From: an uncultured Flavobacteriaceae bacterium | GTDB lineage: Bacteria > Bacteroidota > Bacteroidia > Flavobacteriales > Flavobacteriaceae | Reading direction: 5' to 3' | Assembly: GCA_947500385.1 (NCBI GenBank) | Contig: CANMSA010000003.1 | Span: 310,001 to 374,000 of the forward strand | Length of the DNA stretch: 64,000 bases | Part shown: one piece after another, positions 19,361 through 29,541 of the stretch | Layout of the letters: each line of letters opens with the position of its first letter | Position numbering within the stretch: position 1 is the first letter of the stretch | Program-made: the position numbers and the translations under genes | The notes under the pieces: generated by a model | Seen by the model: only the letters and a program-made list of their open reading frames with translations | What the model was told of the DNA's origin: nothing | Database searches by the model: none

Positions 19361-20563
19361 TTAATAGGTCGCTAGTAAGTCTTTGAGCCGACGGTTGAAA
19401 TTGCTTTTATTGATACCAATTAGTGTATTGAGCGTTCGAAAGTAATTGTCGTAATCAAGTACGCTCTCGGTTTTCCGACTGTTGAGGATACGATGTATGC
19501 CTTTTATCCCCACAGAGCGTTCTATTTCATTGCTTAAGACGCCCGCTATTACCGAACGAATCGATAACTCCGGTGCTATATGATCAAATATTTTCGGGTT
19601 TTCAGTAAATAGGTGAAGCAAATCGGCCTCCTTGTTATTCTTTAAATATGTTTTAAGGGCGAAAACAAGATGTTCCAACTCGATCATTTCACCATTCTTG
19701 TCTGTATAATAAGCATTTCCCCAGCTGCTGGCAGTGCCTTCCTCTGCCAACCAGTTTCGATTTTTAAAATCATTTATTTTTCCAGAATAATAATGAAAAA
19801 CATCATGTGAAAAGTCTTCATTGTTCATAATTGAAAAGATATACCCTTGTTGAACCCCGTAGCCATCTCTATACGTAGTGGCCGTCTCTAAGGCATACTC
19901 ATACCCCAATAATCGTGAAATTTCTTGATAATTTTCACACATATAAAACTTAAATGACTCTGTAGGAATATTCATTTTTCTTGAAATAAGGTGATTCTTT
20001 TTATTGAATATATGAGCTCTTTTCAACTGTATGGTATCCTTATAAACATAGGTGGTTTTCCCAATCTTAGTAGACTTCCAGTTTCTAGTGAGATAGGATA
20101 GGGGTAGCGAGAAGCGAACAACATTCTTTTCGTGAGTCGCGATCAGATTGAAAATGGTTTTTAAGACCGGTATGGCCTGGCCACTTTCGTTACTTAAAAA
20201 ACCAATGGAAATGGAATAGGTGTTATTGGCGATCGGGTAAAACCTTAGGAGTTGTTTGTGGTAATGGTTGGGCAGGCTGTCTCCTTCATTTTCAATACCC
20301 CGTAGTTCGGTTAGAATGGCCTTGGTCAATGCGGCGTTTTGCATCTGCACATAAGAACTGTCAATACTTCCGCGCGCTATTTGGTAAAACAGGTTGTCGA
20401 CATGTTGTATAAGGCTTTGAGAAACCGAGTCGCGCAAGGCGTGATCAAATTGGCCAGGAATTTTGATTTTCTCATACACCTGGTTTTGTGAAAATCCAAA
20501 AGTGATGCAAAATGGAAATAAGAGGATGACGATCAGATGTTTGTTTTTGCAGGAATTCTCCAT
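19361..20563 (-). CDS. Secreted hypothetical protein with gluzincin-like HDxxH motif
   Basis: Signal peptide; SHDVFHYYSGKINDFKNRNWLAEEGTASSWG resembles HExxH...E metallopeptidases. Confidence 0.7.
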   Translation of the reverse strand: MENSCKNKHLIVILLFPFCITFGFSQNQVYEKIKIPGQFDHALRDSVSQSLIQHVDNLFYQIARGSIDSSYVQMQNAALTKAILTELRGIENEGDSLPNHYHKQLLRFYPIANNTYSISIGFLSNESGQAIPVLKTIFNLIATHEKNVVRFSLPLSYLTRNWKSTKIGKTTYVYKDTIQLKRAHIFNKKNHLISRKMNIPTESFKFYMCENYQEISRLLGYEYALETATTYRDGYGVQQGYIFSIMNNEDFSHDVFHYYSGKINDFKNRNWLAEEGTASSWGNAYYTDKNGEMIELEHLVFALKTYLKNNKEADLLHLFTENPKIFDHIAPELSIRSVIAGVLSNEIERSVGIKGIHRILNSRKTESVLDYDNYFRTLNTLIGINKSNFNRRLKDLLATY

Positions 20564-20658
20564 GAAGGTGCTAATTTTAATACGTTGCGGGCATCGTTTT
20601 GATTGAAATCAAAAATAGCAAGCAGGAAAATCTTAAAATAGCACCATATTAGCGTGGC

Positions 20659-21444
20659 CTATAATCGTCTAAAATCTTTTGGTAGGAAATGGGTTTGTAA
20701 TTTGAAATTTCTTGTGAAGTGACTCTGGTCTGCAAACCCACATGCATAGGCTATTTCGGATAAAGACATGGAAGAGTTCTTTATGAGATCGATACTTCTA
20801 TCGGTTTTTAGTTTACGCTGATATTCACCCAATGTGCATGAAAAATATTTTCTGAAATACTTGGATATCGTTACCGGGTGTACCCCTACGGTGGCCGCCA
20901 GTTCCCGAAGCGGTATGGTCTTATTCCAATTATCATGAAGCAATTGGTATAGATGATCGACCCATTTTGGTATATCATTCGTACCATCGGCGCTGGGAAA
21001 ATCAAAAAGTTCTAAAAACAGTGTTTGTATGGTAGAGGCACTATGGGCATCGCTTAGCTGTGTTTCTTTCTGTATCTTCAAGAGGAGTGCCTTCGCATCA
21101 ATGTTCTTTTGTATTGCATTTTTAATACCTTCCTCTGAAAACATGTAGTTTTTTAAAAAATCTGCTTCCACTTCAATATTGATGCTTTTACCTACTGTCT
21201 TTGGTGCGATCCATCGGTGCAGTTGCCCTGAATGATAAAAGAAGATACTGCCCTTCTTTCCGTTATAAACACTATTTCTCTTAGTCTCTGATTTTCCATT
21301 TTGATATACAAAACTGATATGAGGGTTTTTATGGGAATGCCAATACGGAACTGTTTTTTTTACAGTTAGGTTGCGATGGTCGATGCCGTGTGCAGCAACA
21401 TTAAAATGGCTGACTATTTTTGCGGTATCCGTTGTTATATCCAT
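20659..21444 (-). CDS. AraC-family transcriptional regulator
   Basis: C-terminal double HTH: LRELAATVGVHPVTISKYFRKYF...MSLSEIAYACGFADQSHFTRNFK. Confidence 0.92.
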   Translation of the reverse strand: MDITTDTAKIVSHFNVAAHGIDHRNLTVKKTVPYWHSHKNPHISFVYQNGKSETKRNSVYNGKKGSIFFYHSGQLHRWIAPKTVGKSINIEVEADFLKNYMFSEEGIKNAIQKNIDAKALLLKIQKETQLSDAHSASTIQTLFLELFDFPSADGTNDIPKWVDHLYQLLHDNWNKTIPLRELAATVGVHPVTISKYFRKYFSCTLGEYQRKLKTDRSIDLIKNSSMSLSEIAYACGFADQSHFTRNFKLQTHFLPKDFRRL

Positions 21445-21817
21445 TGGCTGCGTCCTAATTACTAAAGCTTACGCTACATCAAATTTGCCTCTTTTATGAT
21501 ATAGAAGGTATGCATAATCTAACAAACAGTGGCTTTTTAGCAGTTAATTGAATATTTATTCGACCCCGATTGGGGGAAAAGTACTATTTCGCATACAATG
21601 GGATAGAGCATTGTGGTAACGCACCTAAACCCTAAAAAAGGCTCGAGAAGGATTTTTTCGCAGCTAGTACAGGAGTAGACGTGGTTACTTTTTTTGAGGG
21701 GGCATTCTGGATATCAAACGATATGCGAGAGAGCCGTAAGCTAACCTGCTTTTAAAGTATGAATCCCTAATGGGCGACAAAAATGTACAGTAAATAAAAC
21801 AAAACAACAATAGAACA

Positions 21818-22444
21818 ATGAAGAGAATTGAACCTTATAGAAACGTAGAGGAAGCCATGCGGTCTTTAGACAATGGTGGACGATTTTATACCACTGAAAT
21901 CAAAGCAAATGACGGCGTGGTCAATCGGGCCGAGCTTGAAAGAATCGGTGGGCGGGCAGACCATAAAAAAGACTTGATATTGCTGTTTCAAATGTCTATA
22001 TCGCAATTGGGAGAAACAGATAAAGAATCGTTGTTTTCAAAGTTAGACAGTGAGGTATTGCAAATTTATAAGAAATACAAGCCGCAAGAATTAAGTGCCG
22101 ACGATGCGAACCAAAAAGGCCAACTAGCCATGAACGCAATAATTACGGGTACTCCAAAGTTGATACGCTTTGATACAGATCTTAATTGGTTGGTCGAGTT
22201 TGAAAAAGTCTTTGGTAATACTTCAACAACCTTAATTACGCCTTTGATCCAAGAGTATCACGTCTATGAATTAGAGGATGAAAAAACAAATCAGTCGTTT
22301 TTGATCGCGCATAAACATGGTACGGAAAAACTTTCGAATAAAAGAATAAGCTTAGGGGGCATTGTCAAAGAATTGCGAAGTACGGAAGATGGCAGTGGTG
22401 AGAAGGGGAAGTTTTTGGAAGTAATGTATCATTTTAGACCTTGA
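21818..22444 (+). CDS. Hypothetical protein
   Basis: Intact 208-aa ORF. Confidence 0.65.
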   Translation: MKRIEPYRNVEEAMRSLDNGGRFYTTEIKANDGVVNRAELERIGGRADHKKDLILLFQMSISQLGETDKESLFSKLDSEVLQIYKKYKPQELSADDANQKGQLAMNAIITGTPKLIRFDTDLNWLVEFEKVFGNTSTTLITPLIQEYHVYELEDEKTNQSFLIAHKHGTEKLSNKRISLGGIVKELRSTEDGSGEKGKFLEVMYHFRP

Positions 22445-22542
22445 AAAACCATAGGTCATTTTAAAAAGACGTTTTGCTCACCCAATACTAGGGTGTTTAC
22501 CTAAAAAAACGAAATCATTCATCAGTTTCAAGAACCTGTTCA

Positions 22543-23142
22543 ATGAACGAAAAGGAAATTGTAGTAGCGGGTTTTGGCACTTTATTACTTCAGGAATCGT
22601 TTTGGGATACTGTAGTTGACGAGAAGCACAAAAAATTTACTCCGATCATCATCAAAAATTATAGGAGACTTTTTAATCTGCTCCCGGATCATTACGAAGC
22701 ATCCTATTTTTTGAGAACAGATGGAACAGAGCTAGGGGCCGCCAATATTGAACCAGCTCTGGATGCTCAATTTAATGGTGTGAGTTTTCGCGTAAATCCA
22801 AACGAATTAGAAAGTTTGGATAGGCGCGAACGGTATTACAAACGCTCAATTGTTCCATACCACAATTTTGAAACAGGCGAAGAACTGGGTATGTGCCACG
22901 TTTATGAATCTCCGCTTAATGCCCGTTGGTTGGTGCGCAATACCAATGATTTATTGCCATTGTGGAGAGATATTGTATATGCTAGGGTAGGGGCCTATCG
23001 CATTAGCAAAGCTTTTGGGGAGATGTATGATGCAACGACCTTTTTGGCCGATGGTAAAACCTTAATGATCGATTATTATAAAGCGTATATCAACGAGTTA
23101 GAAGATTTGGAACCGGTTAGGCTACGGTATTCAAATAAGTAA
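22543..23142 (+). CDS. Gamma-glutamylcyclotransferase-fold (AIG2/GGCT-like) protein
   Basis: VAGFGTLLLQESF N-terminal motif and LESLDRRERYYKRSIVP. Confidence 0.6.
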   Translation: MNEKEIVVAGFGTLLLQESFWDTVVDEKHKKFTPIIIKNYRRLFNLLPDHYEASYFLRTDGTELGAANIEPALDAQFNGVSFRVNPNELESLDRRERYYKRSIVPYHNFETGEELGMCHVYESPLNARWLVRNTNDLLPLWRDIVYARVGAYRISKAFGEMYDATTFLADGKTLMIDYYKAYINELEDLEPVRLRYSNK

Positions 23143-23198
23143 CAAATCGCTACGTACATTCATGATTAAAAAATTTATCGGTAACGATAGTATTTAAG

Positions 23199-25601
23199 AT
23201 GAGGGAAAAGGATTTTTCAATATACAATCCAAAGTTCAAAATCAAAGTTGATGGCGGACATATCTGGAAAGCTCCTGCCCGAAAAAAGACCGGTGGTGTT
23301 CTGGCACTGTATCAAAAAGAGAAAAAATTAGGGATTTACCTGCATCCTGACGATGATTTTACGATTGTTCAGGATGCTTTGTTCGACCTGGTCAAAAAGA
23401 AGCATTTTTTCGACTATCTGAAACTACAAATAGGAAAAAAACTCCCCTCATTACTGTTATTTGTCCCAATTATTATCACGCTCAGTTTTATTGGCTTTAT
23501 TACCATTTGGGGAGAATTGGTCGTGAATTGGTTTTTCTTGGGGGAAAATTCAAATACGGTCCTTGGTATTCCTATGCACGAATCTGCAATGCTTTACGCA
23601 GTTTTGGCCGTCATACTAATATACTTTTTTCCGGTGCTTTTTACCGGCGGACAAGGAAGTTTTATAGAGACCTTGAATAGACGTTTTGCAAATCGAGAAG
23701 TATTGCGCAAACGGTTTAGGGTTTTAGTTAAATATTTGAAAAAAAGGGGATATATTGAAACCGTTGAAATATGGAATCCAGACTTGGCCAATCCCTTTCA
23801 TGATTGGGTAGGAAAGAGTTTGATCCCCTCATTTTTAGATAATACCCTAAGCCTACAGCTACAAGTCCGTATAGATGAAAGACGTTTTATTGAAAACTAC
23901 TTTCATGAAAAGACAAAGGAAGACTTGGAATGGGAGGAAATGGAAATTGAACAGGATGAACATTTCACGGAGCCCATAGCTTACGAGTATTTAGAAACAT
24001 GGGAAAAGACGCTCTTGGCGGTATATGTTTTTGCTTCCACGGCCAGTTTGACCCCGCGCTGGCATCAATCACAGGACAGCGTGTCCTTACAAGGATTGAA
24101 AAACGTAGTTTCCCTGCGTTTGGTGAAGGTATTGATGGAACAATTTGCAGAGCGCTTGTTTTCCCAAGAAGATTTGACAAAATTGGTTTCATTGGATTTG
24201 TTTTCCAGTCGGTGTGTCAATGACTATGCGTTGTTGATTCCCGCGATACGATATACCAACGACGTATGGGCGATAAGTAAAAAGGTGGTCGCCTATGAAA
24301 GAAAAGAAGTGGCGCAAGAGATGAAGTTTATGGTTTCTTACCTTCAAAAGAATATGGTAGAGGTCATACGTCTTTTAGAGGATCCCGTAGCCGCTATAAA
24401 GCTATGTTGTATTCAAGAGGATGAGAGTATTTACAATGAAAATCGGTTGGCGGGGATTCGATTTTTTGTCTCTGCCGTCAACCAGTCCGAGCAATACAAA
24501 ATCCTTAAAACATATTGGAATATTGTAGTTGGGACTCCCTTTGAAAGCAAGGACATGAACAACGACATATATCGTATTGTCGGGTTAGATTCTTTATTAA
24601 AGTTAGCGACTGGTTTTGAGCATGCCGGAATGTACGAACATGCCTATAATGCCCTGGAATATATTGAGCAAGTATACCCATTCAAGGGAAAAATAGGAAA
24701 AGCACGTATTAAAGAACGCCAGGGCGACTATAGGGAGGCGGTATTGGCAATGTTGAAAATACGGGAAGATTGGAAACAGGCAAGACTCAGATTGAACGAG
24801 GATTCCATTGTGGATTTAAATTTGGATATTTCCTGGGCGATAACAAGTGGTCGTTTGCTTGATTACCAGGCCATTGGTCTTCAGACATTGGCAGAAGCAC
24901 TGGCATTGCTAAATGAAAACTTTGATACCATACGAAATAGTGGACAAACGATTCGTTCCTACAACATATCGGCGAATTATGAAGAATGGCAGGGAAACCC
25001 TGAAAGGGCCATTGCCAACTATGATAAGGCCTTAAAGATACCTGGTGTGCATCAATCGGGATTAAGTAATTTGTTGGTCAACAAAGGAATTGCACTGCGT
25101 CAAATACATAAATTGGAGTCCGCAATCTTTTTTGGAGAACAGGGGGTATCTATCAAACTGGCCATTGGGGATACGGATCAATCGCCTATTGCTTTGCATA
25201 ATTTGGCACAAACCTATATTGAATTGGCCTTTTCTATTGAAGGTAAAGAAGATAAGGTACGTTTTCTTCGGCAAGCATTAAAACATGCCCAAAAAGGACT
25301 CGACATTCAGGCACAGACAGGTTCAACGAAAAAACGGGGACAGCTACTGGCAGAGAAATTTATCGGTGAATATCAACTGTCCCTTACGCTTGCCGATGCA
25401 AAGGGGAGAAGGGAATCGTTACGCAGCTTAAAGCTGCTTCAAACGTGGCTTAAAAACGAATCTGAATTAGGGGAAATGAATGCGCATGACTGCAACGTAT
25501 TGTTAAAGGAACTTTTTGGGCTTTTGGAAAACACCGAGTTTAACAGTTTAGAAGATATTATGAACTGGTCTATACTGCCACTTATAGCGAAAACTGCGTA
25601 A
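23199..25601 (+). CDS. Membrane protein with TPR-like C-terminal half
   Basis: Two TM segments followed by tetratricopeptide-like helices (ANYEEWQGNPERAIANYDKALKI, IALHNLAQTYIELA). Confidence 0.75.
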   Translation: MREKDFSIYNPKFKIKVDGGHIWKAPARKKTGGVLALYQKEKKLGIYLHPDDDFTIVQDALFDLVKKKHFFDYLKLQIGKKLPSLLLFVPIIITLSFIGFITIWGELVVNWFFLGENSNTVLGIPMHESAMLYAVLAVILIYFFPVLFTGGQGSFIETLNRRFANREVLRKRFRVLVKYLKKRGYIETVEIWNPDLANPFHDWVGKSLIPSFLDNTLSLQLQVRIDERRFIENYFHEKTKEDLEWEEMEIEQDEHFTEPIAYEYLETWEKTLLAVYVFASTASLTPRWHQSQDSVSLQGLKNVVSLRLVKVLMEQFAERLFSQEDLTKLVSLDLFSSRCVNDYALLIPAIRYTNDVWAISKKVVAYERKEVAQEMKFMVSYLQKNMVEVIRLLEDPVAAIKLCCIQEDESIYNENRLAGIRFFVSAVNQSEQYKILKTYWNIVVGTPFESKDMNNDIYRIVGLDSLLKLATGFEHAGMYEHAYNALEYIEQVYPFKGKIGKARIKERQGDYREAVLAMLKIREDWKQARLRLNEDSIVDLNLDISWAITSGRLLDYQAIGLQTLAEALALLNENFDTIRNSGQTIRSYNISANYEEWQGNPERAIANYDKALKIPGVHQSGLSNLLVNKGIALRQIHKLESAIFFGEQGVSIKLAIGDTDQSPIALHNLAQTYIELAFSIEGKEDKVRFLRQALKHAQKGLDIQAQTGSTKKRGQLLAEKFIGEYQLSLTLADAKGRRESLRSLKLLQTWLKNESELGEMNAHDCNVLLKELFGLLENTEFNSLEDIMNWSILPLIAKTA

Positions 25602-26065
25602 CAATTCTAGGATGTCGTATGGAGAAAACAACCTCAAAATAAATTATTTTAGTTATACGGAAACTAGCTTCGGTATAGTGACTTGTTCGCAATAAAACCT
25701 TCCTCTGGTTTTTTGGTTTCCTCCCTAATACTTTTGAGTACAATACAGCAGGAGGCATGGTCAAATGCAGAATGGTTTTCCCTGTTCGTTCGTATAGGGT
25801 CAAAGCCTATGAAAGAGCTCTATTTGAATTGAGGTCTAAGTAAGAAGGGGGAACGGATTGCCAACAAGACATACATTGAAACCTACAAAACAAAAATACC
25901 TTTGGCCCGGATAGGATCTAATGAACATATTTTTAACGTTTTTGTTGTTCATTCCGGTAGCATAATTTACCGTTTTCCATAATTGTTGATTTCTAAAAGA
26001 CGACATGGCTACACCCTAATGTTTATGGTAGTTAGCATCCTATTTTTTTTGATTTTGATGATACC

Positions 26066-26100
26066 GAATTTATAAATTCAAGCTTAGAATTTATAAATCG
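26066..26100. repeat. Tandem operator-like boxes GAATTTATAAATTC / GAATTTATAAATCG
   Basis: First box is a perfect 14-nt palindrome (26066-26079); second copy 21 bp on (26087-26100). Confidence 0.55.
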
Positions 26101-26369
26101 TGTTTTGGATAGGTTTTTTCAAGCTTTTTTTTGTAGTACGTTTACATCGAATTAGTTTTCAAAAAGGCTTAAAAGCTGGAGGAATTAAACACAATCCCCA
26201 AGTTCTTTAAGTTTTAATAAAAAAGAATATTTTTTTGAAAATCCAAGATGTGACTTGGAGAAGCGGAGCTATTTTTTAGCTCGTAAAGACCACCAAACCA
26301 AAGTATTTGTGAGCCAGTCAATTCACCCCCGCACAGAACAAATCTATTTTAAACGGAAAAAGATGCGAT

Positions 26370-26891
26370 ATGAAAACGAAAATTGGATGGTACGTACTTT
26401 ATGTAAAAAACAAGCATGAAAGAAAGGTTAATGAAGCTTTACGGGAATTGGGGTTAGACACTTTTCTTCCGATGATAGAGTCGGTAAGAACTTGGAGCGA
26501 TCGAAAAAAAATAATCGTGACACCTCTTTTTTCTTGTTACGTTTTTGTCAAGATCACCTCTGCAAAAGATTTCTACGATGCCTTGTCGGTACACGGGGCT
26601 TTTTCCTTTATCAGTTTTGGGAATCGATACGGTACGGTACCAGAAAGTGAAATTGAAAAAGTTAAAATCTTATTGGGAGCAAAAGGTATTTCTGATGTTT
26701 CCGTAGCAGCAGAATGCTTACAAAAAGGAGAGATAAGGAAAATAGAACATGGGCCGTTAGAAGGAATGGAATGTGAAGTAATCAATGTAAATAACTTGAA
26801 TAAAATAATAGTAAGGATTGAATCCATTGGAAAAAACATAACGGCAACGCTGCCCGCAATGTATTTGGCAAAACTGTCTAAGGCAGTTTGA
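26370..26891 (+). CDS. NusG-like specialised transcription antiterminator (UpxY/RfaH/LoaP-like)
   Basis: NGN domain GWYVLYVKNKHERKVNEALRELGLDTFLPM...PLFSCYVFVKI and C-terminal KOW-like segment (EIRKIEHGPLEGMECEVINV). Confidence 0.88.
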   Translation: MKTKIGWYVLYVKNKHERKVNEALRELGLDTFLPMIESVRTWSDRKKIIVTPLFSCYVFVKITSAKDFYDALSVHGAFSFISFGNRYGTVPESEIEKVKILLGAKGISDVSVAAECLQKGEIRKIEHGPLEGMECEVINVNNLNKIIVRIESIGKNITATLPAMYLAKLSKAV

Positions 26892-26998
26892 TATTGATTG
26901 CCTATGCTAAAGGTATGGAGCGCCCACGAAACTCAATACAAGGTGCACCTTCAATAAGAGGTTTTTTATGATCGCTCGAGGTACTAAAAAATAACAGG

Positions 26999-29362
26999 AT
27001 GATTTTACACCATCTTTTGATTCTGTATAGAAACTTTAAAAGATTTAAGGCTTCCTACTGTATTAATCTGATCGGTCTGGTTACAGGCTTGACCTGTCTG
27101 TTGTTAATTTTTCTTTGGATCAATGATGAGTTGAATATTGATAGATTTCACGAGAAGGACAAAAGACTTTTCTATGTTATGCTGAGCCATACTGCCGATG
27201 AATCGGTGGTACCACAAATGAACTCCCCAGGCATGTTGGCGACCGCCTTAAAAGCTGAGATACCTGAAATAGAATATGCGACATCGAATACCGAGGCTTT
27301 TTTGGATGAAAGTAGTCTATTGCGTTATGCGAACTCCGCGATAAAAGCTACGGGTAACTATGTACAGAAAGATTATTTCAACATGTTTTCCTTTCGGCTT
27401 TTACAAGGCAATAAAGACCATGTTTTAAGCAATAAACACCAAGTAGTTATCTCTGAGAATCTCAGAAAAAAATTGTTTGGCACTACTCGCAAAGTTGTTG
27501 GTAAATCCATTCTATGGAATAATGAAAAGGAGCTAAAAGTCTCTGGTGTTTTTAGCGATGTTCAAGGAAACTCCTCCACAAAGTTCGATTATCTATTGTC
27601 CTACGAATTGTACAAGGCAGAAAATCCGTGGTTAGAGAGTTGGAAAAACAACGCTCCGTCCACATGCGTGGTATTGAGGGAAGGTGCCAGTGTTCAGGAG
27701 GTGAATGTAGCCATTAAAGAATTTTTAAAAAGAAAGAATCCCGATAGCGGCAGTCATCTTTTTTTAAAACCCTATTCGGAAAACTATTTATACGGCGTCT
27801 ATGAAAATAACAAAAATGTAGGGGGAAGAATTAAGTATGTGCGGCTTTTCGGTGTAATAGCCATATTAATTTTATTGATTGTCTGTATAAACTTTATGAA
27901 CCTTTCTCCCGCGATTGTTTCAAGGAGGATTAAAGAGATCGCAGTAAAAAAAATACTTGGTTACAATCGAAAGGTCCTGATCGACCAATACCTTGGGGAG
28001 GCACAAATAATGACAATTATTGCCTTACTGATTTCCCTTATATTGGTATACTTTTTCTTGCCAACGTTCAATGAGATTACGGGTAAAGCGCTCTTTTTAC
28101 ATTTTTCTCCAGAAATGATTTTGTTTTTGTTGGGGATTACTTGCCTAACTGGAATCATTGCGGGTATTTACCCGGCACTGCACCTATCCGGACTCAAAAC
28201 CGCTGAAGTGTTGAAAGGGGAGCTGACGGTTTTGCACCAGGGAGTTCTTTTTAGGAAAGGAATGTTGATAGTTCAGTTTATCGTCTCCATTACATTGGTT
28301 GTCTCTGTGTTGGTCGCCTATAAACAAATTCAATATATTCAATCTAAAAACTTAGGGTATAATAGAAACAATGTACTTTTTTTCGAAAGAGAAGGGAGGG
28401 CCAAAAATGACTTGGCAGGTTTTCTATCCGAAATAAAAAAAATACCAGGGGTGCTCAATGCCTCCAGTATTTCAAACGATTTTATAGGTAGTAACAGTAG
28501 TACTTCGGAGATTCAATGGCCTGGCAAAAATGGGCAGCAGGAATTGAGTTTTAAGTACTGTCTGGCCAACTACGATATTATAGAAATGTTGAAAATCAAG
28601 ATACGTAAAGGGCGAAGCTTTACAAAGGTTTTCAAAAATGATTACCAGCATGTTGTTTTTAATGAGACTGCAATTCGCAAAATGGGATTAAAAAACCCTA
28701 TTGGAAAGAAAGTCAGGGTTTTCAATAATGAAGCGCAAATAGTCGGGGTTGCGATGGATTTTCAATTTGAATCCCTCAAGGAAAAAGTTAAGCCTTTGTT
28801 TTTTCTGCTCTCCCCGGAGGCTACATCAAAAATCGTTTTAAAAATAAGCCCTGGCGCAGAACTGAAAACCTTGGAGCGTATTCGTCAGTTCTATAAGACC
28901 TATAACAATGGCCTTGATGTTGATTTCAAGTTCCTTGACCAAGCACACAAAGATCTATATGTTGGCGAGAAGCGTGTAGATATAATGGCGCGCTGTTTTG
29001 CAGGGATAGCGGTTTTCATATCGTGCCTTGGTTTGTTTACCCTTGCGACTTTCTCTTCCGAAAGGAGGCTTAGGGAAATAGGAATACGAAAGCTTTTTTC
29101 GGCAAGTAGGCAAAGCATTATCCTTCTATTGACCAAGGAATTTACCAGATTGATTTTGGTAGCGGTGCTTATTGCGCTACCATTGAGTTATTTAATTACC
29201 AAAAATTGGCTGAATTCTTTTGCTTACAAGATTAATTTAGAACTGTGGTATTTTCTAATATCGGGCTTTGGAGTGTTGCTAATTGCATGGATTACTTTGG
29301 GGATACAGGCATTTAAAACCGCAAGAAAGAACTTGGTGGAATGTTTGGATAAGCCTGGTTAA
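26999..29362 (+). CDS. FtsX/MacB-like ABC transporter permease
   Basis: N-terminal TM, large periplasmic region, C-terminal FtsX helices (FISCLGLFTLATFSSERRLREIGIRKLF). Confidence 0.93.
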   Translation: MILHHLLILYRNFKRFKASYCINLIGLVTGLTCLLLIFLWINDELNIDRFHEKDKRLFYVMLSHTADESVVPQMNSPGMLATALKAEIPEIEYATSNTEAFLDESSLLRYANSAIKATGNYVQKDYFNMFSFRLLQGNKDHVLSNKHQVVISENLRKKLFGTTRKVVGKSILWNNEKELKVSGVFSDVQGNSSTKFDYLLSYELYKAENPWLESWKNNAPSTCVVLREGASVQEVNVAIKEFLKRKNPDSGSHLFLKPYSENYLYGVYENNKNVGGRIKYVRLFGVIAILILLIVCINFMNLSPAIVSRRIKEIAVKKILGYNRKVLIDQYLGEAQIMTIIALLISLILVYFFLPTFNEITGKALFLHFSPEMILFLLGITCLTGIIAGIYPALHLSGLKTAEVLKGELTVLHQGVLFRKGMLIVQFIVSITLVVSVLVAYKQIQYIQSKNLGYNRNNVLFFEREGRAKNDLAGFLSEIKKIPGVLNASSISNDFIGSNSSTSEIQWPGKNGQQELSFKYCLANYDIIEMLKIKIRKGRSFTKVFKNDYQHVVFNETAIRKMGLKNPIGKKVRVFNNEAQIVGVAMDFQFESLKEKVKPLFFLLSPEATSKIVLKISPGAELKTLERIRQFYKTYNNGLDVDFKFLDQAHKDLYVGEKRVDIMARCFAGIAVFISCLGLFTLATFSSERRLREIGIRKLFSASRQSIILLLTKEFTRLILVAVLIALPLSYLITKNWLNSFAYKINLELWYFLISGFGVLLIAWITLGIQAFKTARKNLVECLDKPG

Positions 29363-29541
29363 ATCCAAAATATTCGGAACAGGGCCTACCAATTTCAATT
29401 GAGTCGATTCAGGTTTAATCGTGTAAAAGAATTCATGTAGTAGCGCTACCAAAAAGTTGGGTGTCGGGTTACCGTAGATAGTACTTGAAACGGTTACAAC
29501 AAATTACTACGGCGCTCAATATCCATATTCGAAACAAAGCA

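Noticed and set aside
29440-29449. GTAGCGCTAC palindrome between FtsX and ATPase genes
   Set aside because: Only 10 bp with no second copy seen; expected by chance in a window of this size.
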